From Streptomyces alboniger (lineage in GTDB: Bacteria; Actinomycetota; Actinomycetes; Streptomycetales; Streptomycetaceae): a stretch of 64,000 nucleotides of DNA. A program made the position numbers and the translations under genes. Position 1 is the stretch's first letter, and every line of letters begins with the position of its first letter. Location: assembly GCF_008704395.1 (NCBI RefSeq), contig NZ_CP023695.1, positions 2,542,001 through 2,606,000 on the forward strand. Direction: 5' to 3'. Below the pieces are notes generated by a model. The model saw only the letters and a list, made by a program, of their open reading frames with translations. It ran no database searches and was not told where the DNA came from. This document shows positions 26,491 to 39,838 of this stretch, piece by piece.

Positions 26491-27450
26491 GTGACCGCAG
26501 TCCTCAGAATCCTCGCCCGCCGCATCGCCCTGCTCGTCCCGCTGCTGCTCGGCATCGTGCTCTTCGTCTTCCTCGTGATGCGGTTCTCGGATGTCGACCC
26601 GGCCTCCGCGTTCTTCCAGGGCGCCAACCCGACCCCCCAGCAACTGCACGATTTCCGCGAGGAGAACGGGCTCCTCGATCCACTGCCCGTGCGCTATGCG
26701 GCGTTCGTGGGGGACCTGCTCCAGGGCGACATGGGGATCAGCGTCCTCAACCGCTCCCCCGTCCTCGACCAGGTCACCACCGCCCTGCCGCTCACCATGC
26801 AGCTGACGTTCCTCGGGCTCGGCATCGCGGTCGTGCTCTCCCTCACCCTCGGCGTGACCGCCGCGATCTACCGCGACCGGCTGCCGGACCAGCTCATCCG
26901 CGTCGTCTCCCTGACCGGCGTCGCGGCGCCCGGCTTCTGGCTGGCGCTCCTGATGATCCAGTACCTCGCGGTGGACCTCGGCTGGTTCCCGACCGGCGGC
27001 TACATCAACCCCGCCGACTCCCTCACCGGCTGGCTCAGGACCATGACCCTGCCCGCCCTCGCCCTCTCCCTGCCGGTGGCGGCCGGCCTCACCCGCATCA
27101 TCCGCACGGCCGTCGTCGAGGAGCTGGACAAGGACTACGTCCGTACGGCCATCGGCAGCGGCCTGCCCCCGGTGGTCGTCGTCGGCCGGAACGTCCTGCG
27201 CAACGCCCTCATCAACCCGCTCACCGTGCTCGGCCTGCGCGTCGGCTATCTGCTGGGCGGCGCCGTCGTCATCGAGACGATCTTCTCGCTGCCGGGCATG
27301 GGCAAGCTGATGATCGACGCCGTGAAGAACGGCGACCCGGCCGTCGTCCAGGGCGTCGTCATCACCACCGCCGTCGGCTTCGTCGTCGTCAACCTCGTCA
27401 TCGACATCCTGCACCTCCTGGTCAACCCGCGCCTGAGGGGGACGAGTTGA
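26491..27450 (+). CDS. peptide-type ABC transporter permease (DppB-like)
   Basis: This encodes 319 residues from a GTG. Its six-helix DppB/OppB topology starts ILARRIALLVPLLLGIVLFVF, and the loop toward the ATPase contains YVRTAIGSGLPPVVVVGRNVLRNALINPLT. It is 28 bp after the binding-protein gene and overlaps the next gene (TGATG). Confidence 0.9.
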   Translation: MTAVLRILARRIALLVPLLLGIVLFVFLVMRFSDVDPASAFFQGANPTPQQLHDFREENGLLDPLPVRYAAFVGDLLQGDMGISVLNRSPVLDQVTTALPLTMQLTFLGLGIAVVLSLTLGVTAAIYRDRLPDQLIRVVSLTGVAAPGFWLALLMIQYLAVDLGWFPTGGYINPADSLTGWLRTMTLPALALSLPVAAGLTRIIRTAVVEELDKDYVRTAIGSGLPPVVVVGRNVLRNALINPLTVLGLRVGYLLGGAVVIETIFSLPGMGKLMIDAVKNGDPAVVQGVVITTAVGFVVVNLVIDILHLLVNPRLRGTS

Positions 27451-29482
27451 TGCTCATGTCGCGCAAGAGGCGCACGGACCGGCTCTCGGTCCCCGGCATC
27501 CGCCTGCGCTCGCTGCGCAAGCTGCCCGTCCTGTCCCGGGTCGCGGTCGGCGTCATCGGCGTCGTCGTCCTGGTCGCGCTCCTCGCCCCGCTCATCGCCC
27601 CGCACGACCCGCTCGACCAGCAGCCCCAGGCCGACGGCACCGGACACCCCTCCGCCCGCCACTGGATGGGCCAGGACAGCCTCGGCCGCGACATCCTCAG
27701 CCGGCTGATGTACGGGGCGCGCTGGTCGCTGGCCATCGGGCTCGGCGCGACCCTGCTCGCCCTGATCGTCGGCGCGCTGGTCGGCGCGGTCGCCGCGACC
27801 TCCCGCAAGGCCGTCGACGAGACGCTGATGCGCTGCCTGGACGTCGTCATGGCGTTCCCCGGCATCGCGCTCGCCGCCGTGCTCGTCGCGGTCTTCGGCG
27901 GCGGCATCACCGTACTGATCTGCGCGATCGCCTTCCTGTTCACCCCGCCGATCGCCCGGGTCGTCCGGGCCAACGTCCTCGACCAGTACGGCGAGGACTA
28001 CGTCACCGCCGAACGCGTCGTCGGCGCCCGCACCCCGCACATCCTCGTCCGCCACGTCGCCGTGAACTGCGCGGCGCCCATCCTGGTCTTCTGCACCGTG
28101 CAGGTCGCCGAGGCCATCGTCTTCGAGGCCTCGCTCTCCTTCATCGGCGCGGGCGTCCGGCCGCCCGACCCGTCGTGGGGCAGCGTCATCGCCGACGGCA
28201 AGAACATGGTGCTGATCGGCGGCTGGTGGGCGACGGTCTTCCCCGGCCTCCTCATGCTGATCACGGTCCTCGCCCTGAACATCCTCTCCGAGGGCGTCTC
28301 GGACGCGTGGGCGGCGCCCTCCACCCGCGACGTGCCGGGCGCGGCCCGCGACGAGGACCCCCTCGAAGCCCCCGAACCGGGTACGGGCGAGGTCCTCGGA
28401 CTCCCCGGCCTCGCCGAGGCCTCGGACCGGCTGCGGGAGCGGGCCCGGCCCCTGCCGTCCGGGGCGCCGGTCCTCGACGTGCGCGACCTGCGCATCGCCT
28501 TCCCCGGGCGGCACGACGGCGTGGACATCGTGGACGGCATCTCCTTCGACGTACGCCCCGGTGAGGTCCTCGGCCTGGTGGGCGAGTCGGGCTGCGGCAA
28601 GTCGCTGACGGCCCTGACCGTGATGGGCCTGGAACCCAGGGGCGCCCGCGTCCGGGGCGGCGTCACCTTCGACGGCCAGGAGCTGACCGGCCTGCCGACG
28701 CGGGCCCGGCGCCGCCTGCTCGGCCACCACATGGCGATGATCTACCAGGACGCCCTGTCCTCGCTGAACCCCGCGATGACGGTCCGTTCCCAGCTCAAGC
28801 AGGTCGTACGAAGAGGTGGCCGCCGCACGCCCGCCGCCCTCCTGGAGCTGGTCGGCCTGGACCCGGAACGGACGCTGCGCAGCTACCCGCACGAACTGTC
28901 CGGCGGCCAGCGCCAGCGCGTACTGATCGCCATGGCCCTCTCCCGCGACCCGAAACTGATCATCGCCGACGAGCCGACGACGGCACTCGACGTCACCGTG
29001 CAGGCGCAGATCATCCAGCTGCTGCTGAGGCTCCGCGAGGAGCTGGGCTTCGCACTGATCCTCGTCTCGCACGACCTGGCCCTCGTCGCCGACATCACCG
29101 ATCGGGTGGTGGTGATGTACGGCGGTCAGATCGTGGAGACGGGCGTGACCGCCGACCTGGTGGGCGCCCCCTCGCACCACTACACGCGGGGCTTGCTCGG
29201 CTCGGTGCTCTCCCTGGAGTCGGCGGCGCAACGGCTCACGCAGATCAGGGGCGTGGTCCCCTCCCCCGTGGACTTCCCCCCGGGCTGCCGCTTCACGGAC
29301 CGCTGCCCGATGGCGTCGGAGACGTGCCGGGAGGAGGCTCCGGCGCTGGCGGGCCCGGCAACCCACGAAACGGCGTGCCACCATCCGGCGCCCCGCAGCG
29401 GAGCGCCCCGCAGTGGAGCGCCCCGAAGGGGCGCGGGGAACTGCGCGCCCAGCCCCCACAAACCCGCACCCGGGGAGCACAC

Positions 29483-29486
<4 letters not shown>
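27450..29486 (+). CDS. fused ABC permease-ATPase (DppC-DppD type)
   Basis: This encodes 678 residues from ATG 27450, sharing bases with the previous stop. Residues about 1-290 form a DppC-type permease (HWMGQDSLGRDILSRLMYGAR, ASLSFIGAGVRPPDPSWG). After a Pro/Glu-rich linker, residues about 340-650 form a DppD-type ATPase: Walker A GESGCGKS, signature LSGGQRQRV, Walker B LIIADEPTTALD and the C-terminal oligopeptide-transporter Cys region (GCRFTDRCPMASETC). Such fusions exist in actinobacteria, but separate genes are more usual. The last 30 codons are low complexity and contain a dispersed repeat. Confidence 0.9.
29418..29447 (+). repeat. dispersed repeat inside the 3' end of the fused ABC gene
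   Basis: This stretch contains a hairpin (GCGCCCC/GGGGCGC) followed by the 19-mer GGGCGCGGGGAACTGCGCG, which recurs at 51231-51249 and 60933-60951. Here it is translated as part of the C-terminal tail. Three 15-nt units (GAGCGCCCCGCAG-like) precede it. Confidence 0.8.
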
Positions 29487-30555
<1,069 letters not shown>

Positions 30556-30559
<4 letters not shown>

Positions 30560-31485
30560 CCCTGTCCACCCCGCTGACCGGTGTCGTCCCGCCCGTCTGC
30601 ACCCCGCTGACACCGGACCGCGAGGTGGACACCGCCTCCCTCGTCCGGCTCGTCGACCATCTGCTGGACGGCGGCGTCGACGGTCTTTTCGTGCTCGGCT
30701 CCACCTCGGAGGTCGCATACCTGACGGACCGGCAGCGGGCCCTCGTCGTCGACACGGTCGTACGCCATGCGGGCGGACAGCTCCCCGTCCTCGCGGGCGC
30801 GATCGACATGACCACGCCCCGCGTCCTCGATCACGTGCGGGCGCTCACCGAGGCGGGCGCGGACGCGGCCGTCGTCACCGCGCCCTTCTACACGCGCACC
30901 CACCCGGCCGAGATCGCCCGCCACTTCCGGCTGGTCGCGAGCGCGTCCGCGGTGCCGGTCCTCGCGTACGACCTGCCGGTCTCGGTGCACACGAAGCTGA
31001 GCGCGGAACTGGTCCTCGAACTGGCCGCGGACGGCGTGCTCGCGGGCCTGAAGGACTCCAGCGGCGCCGAGGGAGCCTTTCGCAGCGTGCTCCTCGGCAG
31101 GCGGGCCGTGCCGGTCCCCTTCAGTGTGCTGACCGGTTCGGAGGTGACGGTCGACGCGGCGCTCGCGATGGGCGCGGACGGCGTCGTGCCGGGCCTCGGC
31201 AACGTCGACCCCGCCGGGTACGTGCGCCTCTACGCCGCCTGCCGCGAGGGCGACTGGGAGCGGGCGCGGGCCGAACAGGAGCGGCTGTGCGGCCTGTTCG
31301 GGATGGTGACGGCCGGCGACCCGGGCCGGATGGGCGGCAGCTCGTCGGCGCTGGGCGCCTTCAAGGCGGCGCTGCACCTGCGCGGCGTGATCGCCTGCCC
31401 GGTGACGGCGGAACCGCAGATCCCGCTGTCGCCGAGGGAGACGGAGAAGGTGGGCAAACACTTGGCGGCGGCGGGACTGCTCTGA
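30556..31485 (+). CDS. dihydrodipicolinate synthase-family aldolase
   Basis: This encodes 309 residues from ATG 30556, coupled by ATGA to the ABC ATPase. It is a class I TIM-barrel: VVPPVCTPLTPDREVD, GLFVLGSTSEVAYLT, LAYDLPVSVHTKL and the Schiff-base lysine in LAGLKDSSG. The GTTGE motif of true DapA is replaced by GSTSE, and the genomic position argues for a catabolic lyase such as those acting on N-acetylneuraminate or 2-keto-3-deoxy acids. It probably processes whatever the transporter imports. Confidence 0.88.
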
Positions 31486-31527
31486 GCCGGGCTCCAGGGG
31501 CCGCTTCCCGTGGCAGCGAAGGCGCCC

Positions 31528-32196
31528 TCACACCCCCGGCGCCACCAGCCCCGACTCGTACGCCACGATGACCAGTTGGGCGCGGTCCCGCGCGCCCAGC
31601 TTGCCCATGATGCGGCTCACATGCGTCTTCGCGGTGAGCGGACTCAGGCCCAGCGTCTCGGCGATCTCCGTGTTGTTCAGGCCCCGCGCCACCAGCGCGA
31701 GGACCTGCCGTTCGCGGTCCGAGAGGCCCTCGGGGCCGCCGGTCGCCCTCAGTCCGGGGGTGTCCGGCGACCGCAGCACCCGGGCGATGAGCCGCGAGGT
31801 GGGCCCCGGCGAGAGCAGGGACTCACCGGCGGCGACCGTGCGGATGGCCTCCAGGAGTTCGGCGGGCCTGGTGTCCTTGACCAGGAAGCCGGACGCGCCC
31901 GCCCGCAATGCGTCGACCACGTGCTCGTCCGTGTCGTACGTCGTCAGCATCAGCACCTTCACGCCCGCCAGGTCCTCGTCCGCCGCGAGCAGCCGCGTCG
32001 CCTCGATGCCGTCGAGGTCGGGCATGCGGATGTCCATGACGACGAGGTCGGCCCGCTCGGAGCGGGCCAGGTCGACCGCCGAGCGGCCCGTGCCCGCCTG
32101 GCCCACGACCTCCATGTCGGGCGCCGAGTCGACGAGCATCGCGAACGCCGCGCGCACCAGTGTCTGGTCGTCGGCGAGCAACACGCGGATGGTCAT
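31528..32196 (-). CDS. NarL/LuxR-type response regulator
   Basis: This encodes 222 residues from the ATG at 32196, overlapping the kinase stop (ATGA). The receiver has ADDQ acidic residues, the phospho-acceptor Asp in LVVMDIRMPDLDG, and the K in GFLVKDTRP. The C-terminal LuxR HTH reads LSDRERQVLALVARGLNNTEIAETLGLSPLTAKTHVSRI. It is the cognate partner of the kinase upstream. Confidence 0.93.
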   Translation of the reverse strand: MTIRVLLADDQTLVRAAFAMLVDSAPDMEVVGQAGTGRSAVDLARSERADLVVMDIRMPDLDGIEATRLLAADEDLAGVKVLMLTTYDTDEHVVDALRAGASGFLVKDTRPAELLEAIRTVAAGESLLSPGPTSRLIARVLRSPDTPGLRATGGPEGLSDRERQVLALVARGLNNTEIAETLGLSPLTAKTHVSRIMGKLGARDRAQLVIVAYESGLVAPGV

Positions 32197-33446
32197 GTCA
32201 GGCCTCCCAGGGACGCGGGCGCGAGGGGCAGCACCGCGGACACCAGGAAACCGCCCCCGGGCCGCGGCCCCGCCTCCAGGGTCCCGCCTACGGTACGGGC
32301 CCGCTCCCGCATGCCGACGAGGCCGTAACCGGGGGTGCCCGCGGGCTCCTTGGCGCCGACGCCGTCGTCGGCGACCGTCACGTTCAGCGCCGCGTCCCCC
32401 GTGCTTATGTCCACCCGGACGGTGAGGTCGGGGCCCGCGTGCCGCACGGCGTTGGTCAGCGCCTCCTGCACGATGCGGTAGGCGGCGGCGCCCACGGCGG
32501 GCGGCGCCTGGCACTCGGCCACGTTCAGCTCGACGCGGGCCCCCGCGGTGCGGGCCGCGTCGGCGAGGTCGGGCAGGGAGCCGAGGCCGGGCAGCGGGCC
32601 CCTGGCCTCGTCGCAGCCTCCCTCGTCGGTGCCGGACCGCAACACCTCCAGGGTGGCGCGGAGTTCACCGCGGGCGGTGCGGCAGGTCTCGGCGACGTCG
32701 TCCAGCGCCTTGGCGACGGCCGCGCGGTCCAGGCGGTCCGGGTCGGCCGCCAGGACGTGCGCGGCGACGGACGTCTGGACGCCGACGAGGGTGATGCTGT
32801 GCGCCAGCAGGTCGTGCAGATCGCGGGCGACCCGCAGCCGTTCCTCGGCGACCCGGCGGCGCGCCTCCTCCTCCCGCGTGCGCTCGGCCCGCTCGGCGCG
32901 TTCGACGACGGAGGCGACGTACTGGCGGTGGATGCGGACGTACACGCCGAGCAGCAGGAAGGAGACGATCCAGCCGGTGATGCGCAGGGACTCGGCGCCC
33001 TCGGCCATGCCCTCGGAGAACTTGACGCTCAGCATGATGCCGATGACCCCGGCCCCGACGAGGACGGCGTTACGGGGCCGGGTGCGGGAGGCCACGGTGA
33101 AGAGGCCGGCCATCGAGACCGCCATGGGAGCGGTGTGGTTGGCGTCGAGCGAATGGTAGGTCAGCAGGATCGCCATCAGGACGAACATGACGCGTATCGG
33201 GGCGCGGCGCCGCCACACGATGGTGATGTGGGCGGCGAGCAGCAGCGCCCAGCCGAGCGGGCCGGGCGGGTCGCCGTTGTCCCGCACGACCCGCACGACG
33301 ACGACGGCGCTCGCGGCCATGGCCAGCGCGAACAGGGCGTCGGTGCGCAGCCGTTCGCCGGGGGCGGCGGGGCCGAGGACGCGCTCGATGAGGCTGCGGC
33401 GGGCGGGGTCCTGCGCGGTGCCCTTGCCTATGGCGGGTGAGTCCAC
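32193..33446 (-). CDS. NarL-type sensor histidine kinase
   Basis: This encodes 417 residues from a GTG at 33446, GAGG about 8 nt upstream. The N-terminal half has several membrane helices and no large extracellular domain. The HisKA_3 box reads ARDLHDLLAHSITLVGVQ with the phospho-accepting His. The ATPase part shows YRIVQEALTNAVRHAGP and GYGLVGMRERARTVGG. It lies 65 bp downstream of the MMPL transporter and overlaps its response regulator, so all three may form one unit. Confidence 0.9.
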   Translation of the reverse strand: MDSPAIGKGTAQDPARRSLIERVLGPAAPGERLRTDALFALAMAASAVVVVRVVRDNGDPPGPLGWALLLAAHITIVWRRRAPIRVMFVLMAILLTYHSLDANHTAPMAVSMAGLFTVASRTRPRNAVLVGAGVIGIMLSVKFSEGMAEGAESLRITGWIVSFLLLGVYVRIHRQYVASVVERAERAERTREEEARRRVAEERLRVARDLHDLLAHSITLVGVQTSVAAHVLAADPDRLDRAAVAKALDDVAETCRTARGELRATLEVLRSGTDEGGCDEARGPLPGLGSLPDLADAARTAGARVELNVAECQAPPAVGAAAYRIVQEALTNAVRHAGPDLTVRVDISTGDAALNVTVADDGVGAKEPAGTPGYGLVGMRERARTVGGTLEAGPRPGGGFLVSAVLPLAPASLGGLT

Positions 33447-33511
33447 CGGCCCATCCTCGGGTACGCGGGCGCCCCTCCGGGAGAGGAGGGGCGCCCTCAG
33501 GAGGGACGGGA

Positions 33512-35608
33512 TCAAGGCGAGGGCACCCGAACGCGGTCGGCCTCGGGTGCGGCGGGGGCCGCGGGGCGGGGCCGGGACAGCGGGCCGGGCCACCACACCT
33601 TGCGGCCGAGCGCCACGCTCGCGCTCGTCACCAGGTACGTACGCACCAGGAAGGTGTCGAGGAGTACGCCGACCGCGATGACGAAGCCCAGTTCGACGAG
33701 TTGGACGAGCGGCATGTTGGTGAGCACGGCGAACGTCGCGGCGAGGACGAGTCCCGCGGAGGCGATGACGCCGCCGGTGGTGCGCAGGGCGGTGAGCGCG
33801 GCCGCCCCCGGTTCGGCGCCCTTCAGGCTCTCTTCCCTCATCCGGTGCATCAGGAAGATGCCGTAGTCGACACCGAGGGCGACGAGGAAGACGAAGGAGA
33901 GCAGACCGAGCCCCGGGTCGGTGCCCTCGAACCCGAGGAGCGGTTCGAGGACGAGGCCCGCGATGCCCAGCGAGGCGCCCCATACGGCGACGACCGCGGC
34001 GAGCAGCAGCAGGGGGGCGACGAGGCTGCGCAGCAGGGCTACGAGGACCAGCAGCACGGCCGCGAGGACGAGCGGCACGACGAGGGCGCGGTCGCGGGAG
34101 TTGGTGTCCTTCAGGTCGAGCTGCTGGGCGCTGGATCCACCGACGTACGACCCGTCGAGTCCGTCCCGCAGCGCCTTGATGGTGGCGGTCTCCCCCGGGG
34201 TCTCGGGCGCGGAGGAGGCGAGGACGGAGATCTCGGTCCAGCCCTTGGCGGTACGTCCCTTCTCCGCGCCGACGACGCCCTTGGTGCCCCGGATCTCGGC
34301 GAGGGCGCCGAGGGCGTCCCCAGCCGGGGTCATGACGGTGATGGGCTGGGTGCCGCGTTCGGGGTAGGCGGCGGCGAGGGTCTCCATGGCCGCCACCGAG
34401 TCGGGGGTCTTGGTGAAGGAGTCCTCCTGCTTGAGGGAGCCCGGCAGGTTGAAGGCGCCGAGGGCGAGCGCGCCGAGCAGGACGGCTCCCGAGGCGAGGA
34501 CGGTGAACGGCCTGCGTCCGGCCGAGCTGCCCATGGCGGCGAAGAGCGAGCGCCGCTGCTTGGGCGCGCTGCCGTAGGCGGGGATCAGCGGCCAGAACAC
34601 GCGCCGGCCGAGGAGCACCAGGACGGCCGGCAGCAGCGTCAGCATGGCCACGAGCGCGCTCAGTACGCCGACGGTGCCGAGCGGGCCCATGCCCCGGCTG
34701 CTGTTGAGGTCGGCGGCGAGCAGGCAGAGCAGCCCGGCGGCGACGGTCCCGGAGGAGGCGAGCACGGCGGGCCCGCAGCCGCGCAGGGCGGCGACCATGG
34801 CGTCGTAGGGCTGTTCGATCCTGCGTAGTTCCTCGCGGTAGCGGGCGACGAGGAGCAGGGCGTAGTCGGTGCCCGCGCCGAAGACGAGGATGGTCATGAT
34901 GCCGCTGCTCTGCCCGCTGACGGAGGTCCCGAAGGCCTGGTTGAGTCCGTAGGCGGCGGCCATCGCGAAGTAGTCCGCGACGCCGGCGACGGCGAGCGGT
35001 ACGAGCCACAGGAACGGGCTGCGGTAGATGAGGATGAGCAGCAGCGCGACGACGCCTGCGGTGGTGTAGAGCAGGGGGCCGCCGAGCGCGTTGTAGACCT
35101 CGCTCGCGTCGGTGTCGAAGGCTCCGCCGCCGCCGACGTCGACGCTCAGCCCGCCTTCGTCCCTGGCGACGTCCCGCACGTCGTTGACGAGGGCGTCCCG
35201 CTTCTCCTCGTCCTGTCCCGGCTCGGTGGAGGCGACGGGGTACATCAGCGTGGTGCCGTCCTTGGAGGGCACGCCCTTGGGCTCGGCGACGAGCTTGTGG
35301 GCCCCCGCTATCTCGGCGATCTGCTTCCCCGCGGTCTCGCGGTCGGCGGGGGTCAGCCCGCCGTCCCGGTGATAGACGAGTACCAGTTCGGTGGCCTCGC
35401 CGCCCGGCAACTGGTCCTGGATCTTGGCGACTTCGGTCGAGTCCGCGCTCGCCGGGAGATAGTCGACGGGCCGGTCCTTCTGGACGTCGGAGAGCTTGGC
35501 GGCGAAGGGCGAGGCGAGCGCGAGGACGACGATCCACAGCCCCAGGAACACCCAGGGAACGGCGCGTCGCCGCCGGCGTGGTGTGGTGATGGACGGTGCG
35601 GCCCCCAT
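33512..35608 (-). CDS. MMPL/RND-family transporter
   Basis: This encodes 698 residues. The 12-helix RND topology has two large extracytoplasmic loops: a helix after a short basic start (RRRRRAVPWVFLGLWIVVLALA), then a soluble loop, then five or six helices including SGIMTILVFGAGTDYALLLVARYREEL, and the repeated half with FLVALGVDYGIFLMHRMREE. The GADYAL-like Asp-Tyr motif is typical. Actinobacterial MMPL proteins export lipids or antibiotics. The two-component genes just downstream may sense the same stress. Confidence 0.9.
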   Translation of the reverse strand: MGAAPSITTPRRRRRAVPWVFLGLWIVVLALASPFAAKLSDVQKDRPVDYLPASADSTEVAKIQDQLPGGEATELVLVYHRDGGLTPADRETAGKQIAEIAGAHKLVAEPKGVPSKDGTTLMYPVASTEPGQDEEKRDALVNDVRDVARDEGGLSVDVGGGGAFDTDASEVYNALGGPLLYTTAGVVALLLILIYRSPFLWLVPLAVAGVADYFAMAAAYGLNQAFGTSVSGQSSGIMTILVFGAGTDYALLLVARYREELRRIEQPYDAMVAALRGCGPAVLASSGTVAAGLLCLLAADLNSSRGMGPLGTVGVLSALVAMLTLLPAVLVLLGRRVFWPLIPAYGSAPKQRRSLFAAMGSSAGRRPFTVLASGAVLLGALALGAFNLPGSLKQEDSFTKTPDSVAAMETLAAAYPERGTQPITVMTPAGDALGALAEIRGTKGVVGAEKGRTAKGWTEISVLASSAPETPGETATIKALRDGLDGSYVGGSSAQQLDLKDTNSRDRALVVPLVLAAVLLVLVALLRSLVAPLLLLAAVVAVWGASLGIAGLVLEPLLGFEGTDPGLGLLSFVFLVALGVDYGIFLMHRMREESLKGAEPGAAALTALRTTGGVIASAGLVLAATFAVLTNMPLVQLVELGFVIAVGVLLDTFLVRTYLVTSASVALGRKVWWPGPLSRPRPAAPAAPEADRVRVPSP

Positions 35609-35746
35609 GACGGGCCTCCTTCGGCAGGGGTGACGTGTTCGGGGTCAACCCTTCCGGGGAGCGGCCCCCGTGCCGTCGGGCGCGGGGCCGAGGTGGCGGC
35701 TACGCCGCGGGGAGGCCGGGGGCGGCGACTACTCCCGGCGGAGTAC

Positions 35747-35802
35747 GCGCGGACTAGGGTGCGCGGACTGTGGCGCGCGGACTGTGTTGCGCGGCGTGTC
35801 AG
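35747..35802. repeat. 14-bp tandem repeat spanning the stop of the TerB-like gene
   Basis: Units GCGCGGACTAGGGT, GCGCGGACTGTGGC and GCGCGGACTGTGTT are followed by a degenerate fourth unit that contains the stop codon (35799-35801). Confidence 0.7.
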
Positions 35803-36437
35803 GACGGCGTGCGCGCCGCCACCAGCAGGCGCGTCACGTCCTCCGCGCAGATCGTCAGCGCGCAGCCCGCCGTGGCGAGCACATCGCGCTCGGCGGGGGT
35901 GTAGGGCCCGTCGGCCAGGGCGATCCGCGCGCCCTGGAGGAGCAGCGCCTCACGTCCCGCGGGGGCGAGGTGCGGGGCCAGGGGGCCGAGCGCCTCGTGG
36001 AGTTCTATGGCGAGGCCGGGTCCGCAGTCGGGCTCGGTGGCGCGGCCGGTGTCGGCGGCGAGCGCGTCGACGAGGGCGACGAGCTGCTCGTCGGTGCAGT
36101 CCTCGTGGCCCGCGGCGCGCAGCGTGGCGACGGCCGTGTCGAGGGTGGGGCGCGAGGTGGTGCCGCCCGTGGAGAGGACGGCGATGACCACCGTGTGCAC
36201 GGCGTCGCGGAGCATCGCGGAGAGCCGCGTGGTGGTGGGGTGGTCCAGGACGTCGGGGTCGAAGAGGTCCTGGCAGGCGGCGCACTGGACGACGGGGCCC
36301 GCGGCGCCGCGCGGCACCAGGGGCAGGCCGAGCAGGACGAAGCGGCGTCGGCCGGTGAGCCGCTGGTAGTTGCGGTCGCCGCCGCAGGCGGGGCAGAAGA
36401 ACTCGCCGTCGCCGACGGCGTCCCAGGCGGTGTTCAT
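35799..36437 (-). CDS. TerB-like protein with N-terminal zinc ribbon
   Basis: This encodes 212 residues from the ATG at 36437; a GTG at 36446 is an alternative. The N-terminus has CPACGGDRNYQRL and, 35 residues later, CAAC, a four-Cys zinc ribbon. The rest is helical, with GPYTPAERDVLATAGCAL near the end resembling the TerB tellurite-resistance fold. No ter genes are nearby; function is unknown. Confidence 0.72.
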   Translation of the reverse strand: MNTAWDAVGDGEFFCPACGGDRNYQRLTGRRRFVLLGLPLVPRGAAGPVVQCAACQDLFDPDVLDHPTTTRLSAMLRDAVHTVVIAVLSTGGTTSRPTLDTAVATLRAAGHEDCTDEQLVALVDALAADTGRATEPDCGPGLAIELHEALGPLAPHLAPAGREALLLQGARIALADGPYTPAERDVLATAGCALTICAEDVTRLLVAARTPS

Positions 36438-36650
36438 GCCGATCACCCGCCTGCACAGGGCCCGCCCGCGGGATACCGGTTTGGCCGAGATGCGGGCCTG
36501 TCGGCCGTTTCGTCCATGATCTGGCAGCACCACGCACCTCCGTAACTCCCCGGCTGCATTGCCGTGTTGGCGTGATGTTAGCCACATCGGTGATGCGGCG
36601 TCAGCACCCTCGCACAGGAGAGCGAGCCGGAGGTGGCCGGGAGACGACGC

Positions 36651-36681
36651 GGCCCCGCCCGCCGAAGAGGCGGACGGGGCC
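36651..36681 (-). terminator. terminator of leuA
   Basis: Thirteen-base arms with one mismatch (36651-36663 and 36669-36681) and a 5-nt loop lie 22 bp past the leuA stop on the minus strand. Confidence 0.75.
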
Positions 36682-36702
36682 GGTGGAGCACCGGGGTGCG
36701 GA

Positions 36703-38658
<1,956 letters not shown>

Positions 38659-38715
38659 TCAGCAATCATGGTGGCAGGTAGTGACAGCGGCATGACCCAG
38701 TGCCACATTGCCGCC

Positions 38716-39795
38716 ATGACCGCCAACCCGACGGGCTTCGAGCCTGTCTTCTGCACCATCGTTCCGCCCCACGTCCTGGACGAGCTCGCCCGCAGCCAGG
38801 ACCCCGCACTCGCCGTGCCCGCCCGCCGCACCCTGGAGCGGGACGCCGCCGAGCGCACCCACCGCCGGCTGACGACCGTCATCGGCGCGCCCGGCGTCGC
38901 CGCGCCGAAGGACGCCGCGGCGGACAAGCCGCACCGCACGATCCACGACGCCAAGCACCGCACGGAGCTTCCCGGCCGCAAGGTGCGCGCCGAGGGCGAG
39001 AAGCCCGGCAAGGACGCCACCGTCAACCGCGCCTACGCGGGGCTCGGCGCGACCTTCGAGCTGTTCCAGAAGTCGTACGAGCGCAACTCCATCGACGGCA
39101 ACGGCCTGCCGCTCCTCGCGACCGTGCACTACGGCGAGGACTACGGAAACGCCTTCTGGAACGGCGAGCAGATGGTCTTCGGCGACGGCGACAAGGAGAT
39201 CTTCCTGGACTTCACGATCCCCGTGGACGTCATCGGCCACGAGCTGACCCACGGCGTCGTGCAGTACACGGCGAACCTCACGTACTTCGGCCAGCCCGGC
39301 GCCCTGAACGAGTCGATGGCGGACGTCTTCGGCTCGATGATCAAGCAGTACACGCTCGGCCAGACCGCGCACGAGGCCGACTGGCTGATCGGCGCGGGCC
39401 TGCTCGCCCCGCGCGTCACCGGCAAGGCGCTGCGCTCCATGAAGGAGCCCGGCACGGCGTACGACGACGACGTGCTCGGCAAGGACCCGCAGCCCGCCGA
39501 CATGGACCACTACGTGCGCACGGGCCGCGACAACGGCGGTGTGCACATCAACTCCGGCATCCCCAACCGCGCGTTCTACCTGGTGGCCGACGCGCTCGGC
39601 GGCCACTCGTGGGAGCGGGCGGGACACATCTGGTACGCGGTGCTGACCGGCGGCGAGCTGGCGCAGGACGCGTCGTTCGAGGACTTCGCGAAGCTGACGG
39701 TGGCCGCGGCCCGCCAGAAGTACGGCGACGGCGAGGAGCTGAAGGCCGTCGTCGACGCGTGGTCCACGGTCGGGGTACCGGCCACCAACGGCTGA
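38716..39795 (+). CDS. M4-family (protealysin-like) metallopeptidase
   Basis: This encodes 359 residues from ATG 38716; ATG 38692 adds eight residues. Zinc site HELTH (in DVIGHELTHGVVQYTA), third ligand in GALNESMADVFG, and the catalytic His in GGVHINSGIPNRAFY are all present. There is no signal peptide. The short propeptide contains FCTIVPPHVLDEL, the C-x3-PP-x2-L motif of protealysin-like precursors, where the Cys can act as a switch. The enzyme is thus probably intracellular or exported without Sec. An emfourin-type inhibitor gene follows 43 bp downstream. Confidence 0.92.
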   Translation: MTANPTGFEPVFCTIVPPHVLDELARSQDPALAVPARRTLERDAAERTHRRLTTVIGAPGVAAPKDAAADKPHRTIHDAKHRTELPGRKVRAEGEKPGKDATVNRAYAGLGATFELFQKSYERNSIDGNGLPLLATVHYGEDYGNAFWNGEQMVFGDGDKEIFLDFTIPVDVIGHELTHGVVQYTANLTYFGQPGALNESMADVFGSMIKQYTLGQTAHEADWLIGAGLLAPRVTGKALRSMKEPGTAYDDDVLGKDPQPADMDHYVRTGRDNGGVHINSGIPNRAFYLVADALGGHSWERAGHIWYAVLTGGELAQDASFEDFAKLTVAAARQKYGDGEELKAVVDAWSTVGVPATNG

Positions 39796-39838
39796 CGGCG
39801 CGCTACCGACCGCTCGCGCGGTGGAGTAGACAGGACCC

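Noticed and set aside
24333..26627. 764-residue open frame on the minus strand opposite the ABC binding protein
   Set aside because: It is a GC-driven antisense shadow: low-complexity Gly/Val/Arg composition, no domain, and it overlaps two well-supported genes.
27246..29480. 744-residue minus-strand frame opposite the fused ABC gene
   Set aside because: Composition is Asp/Gly/Arg/Ala-rich without motifs; the plus strand has complete transporter motifs.
33447..35648. Extension of the histidine kinase frame into the MMPL gene (1,151 codons)
   Set aside because: Upstream of the GTG at 33446 the frame is Arg/Pro-rich noise out of phase with the MMPL gene; the kinase has its own ribosome site.
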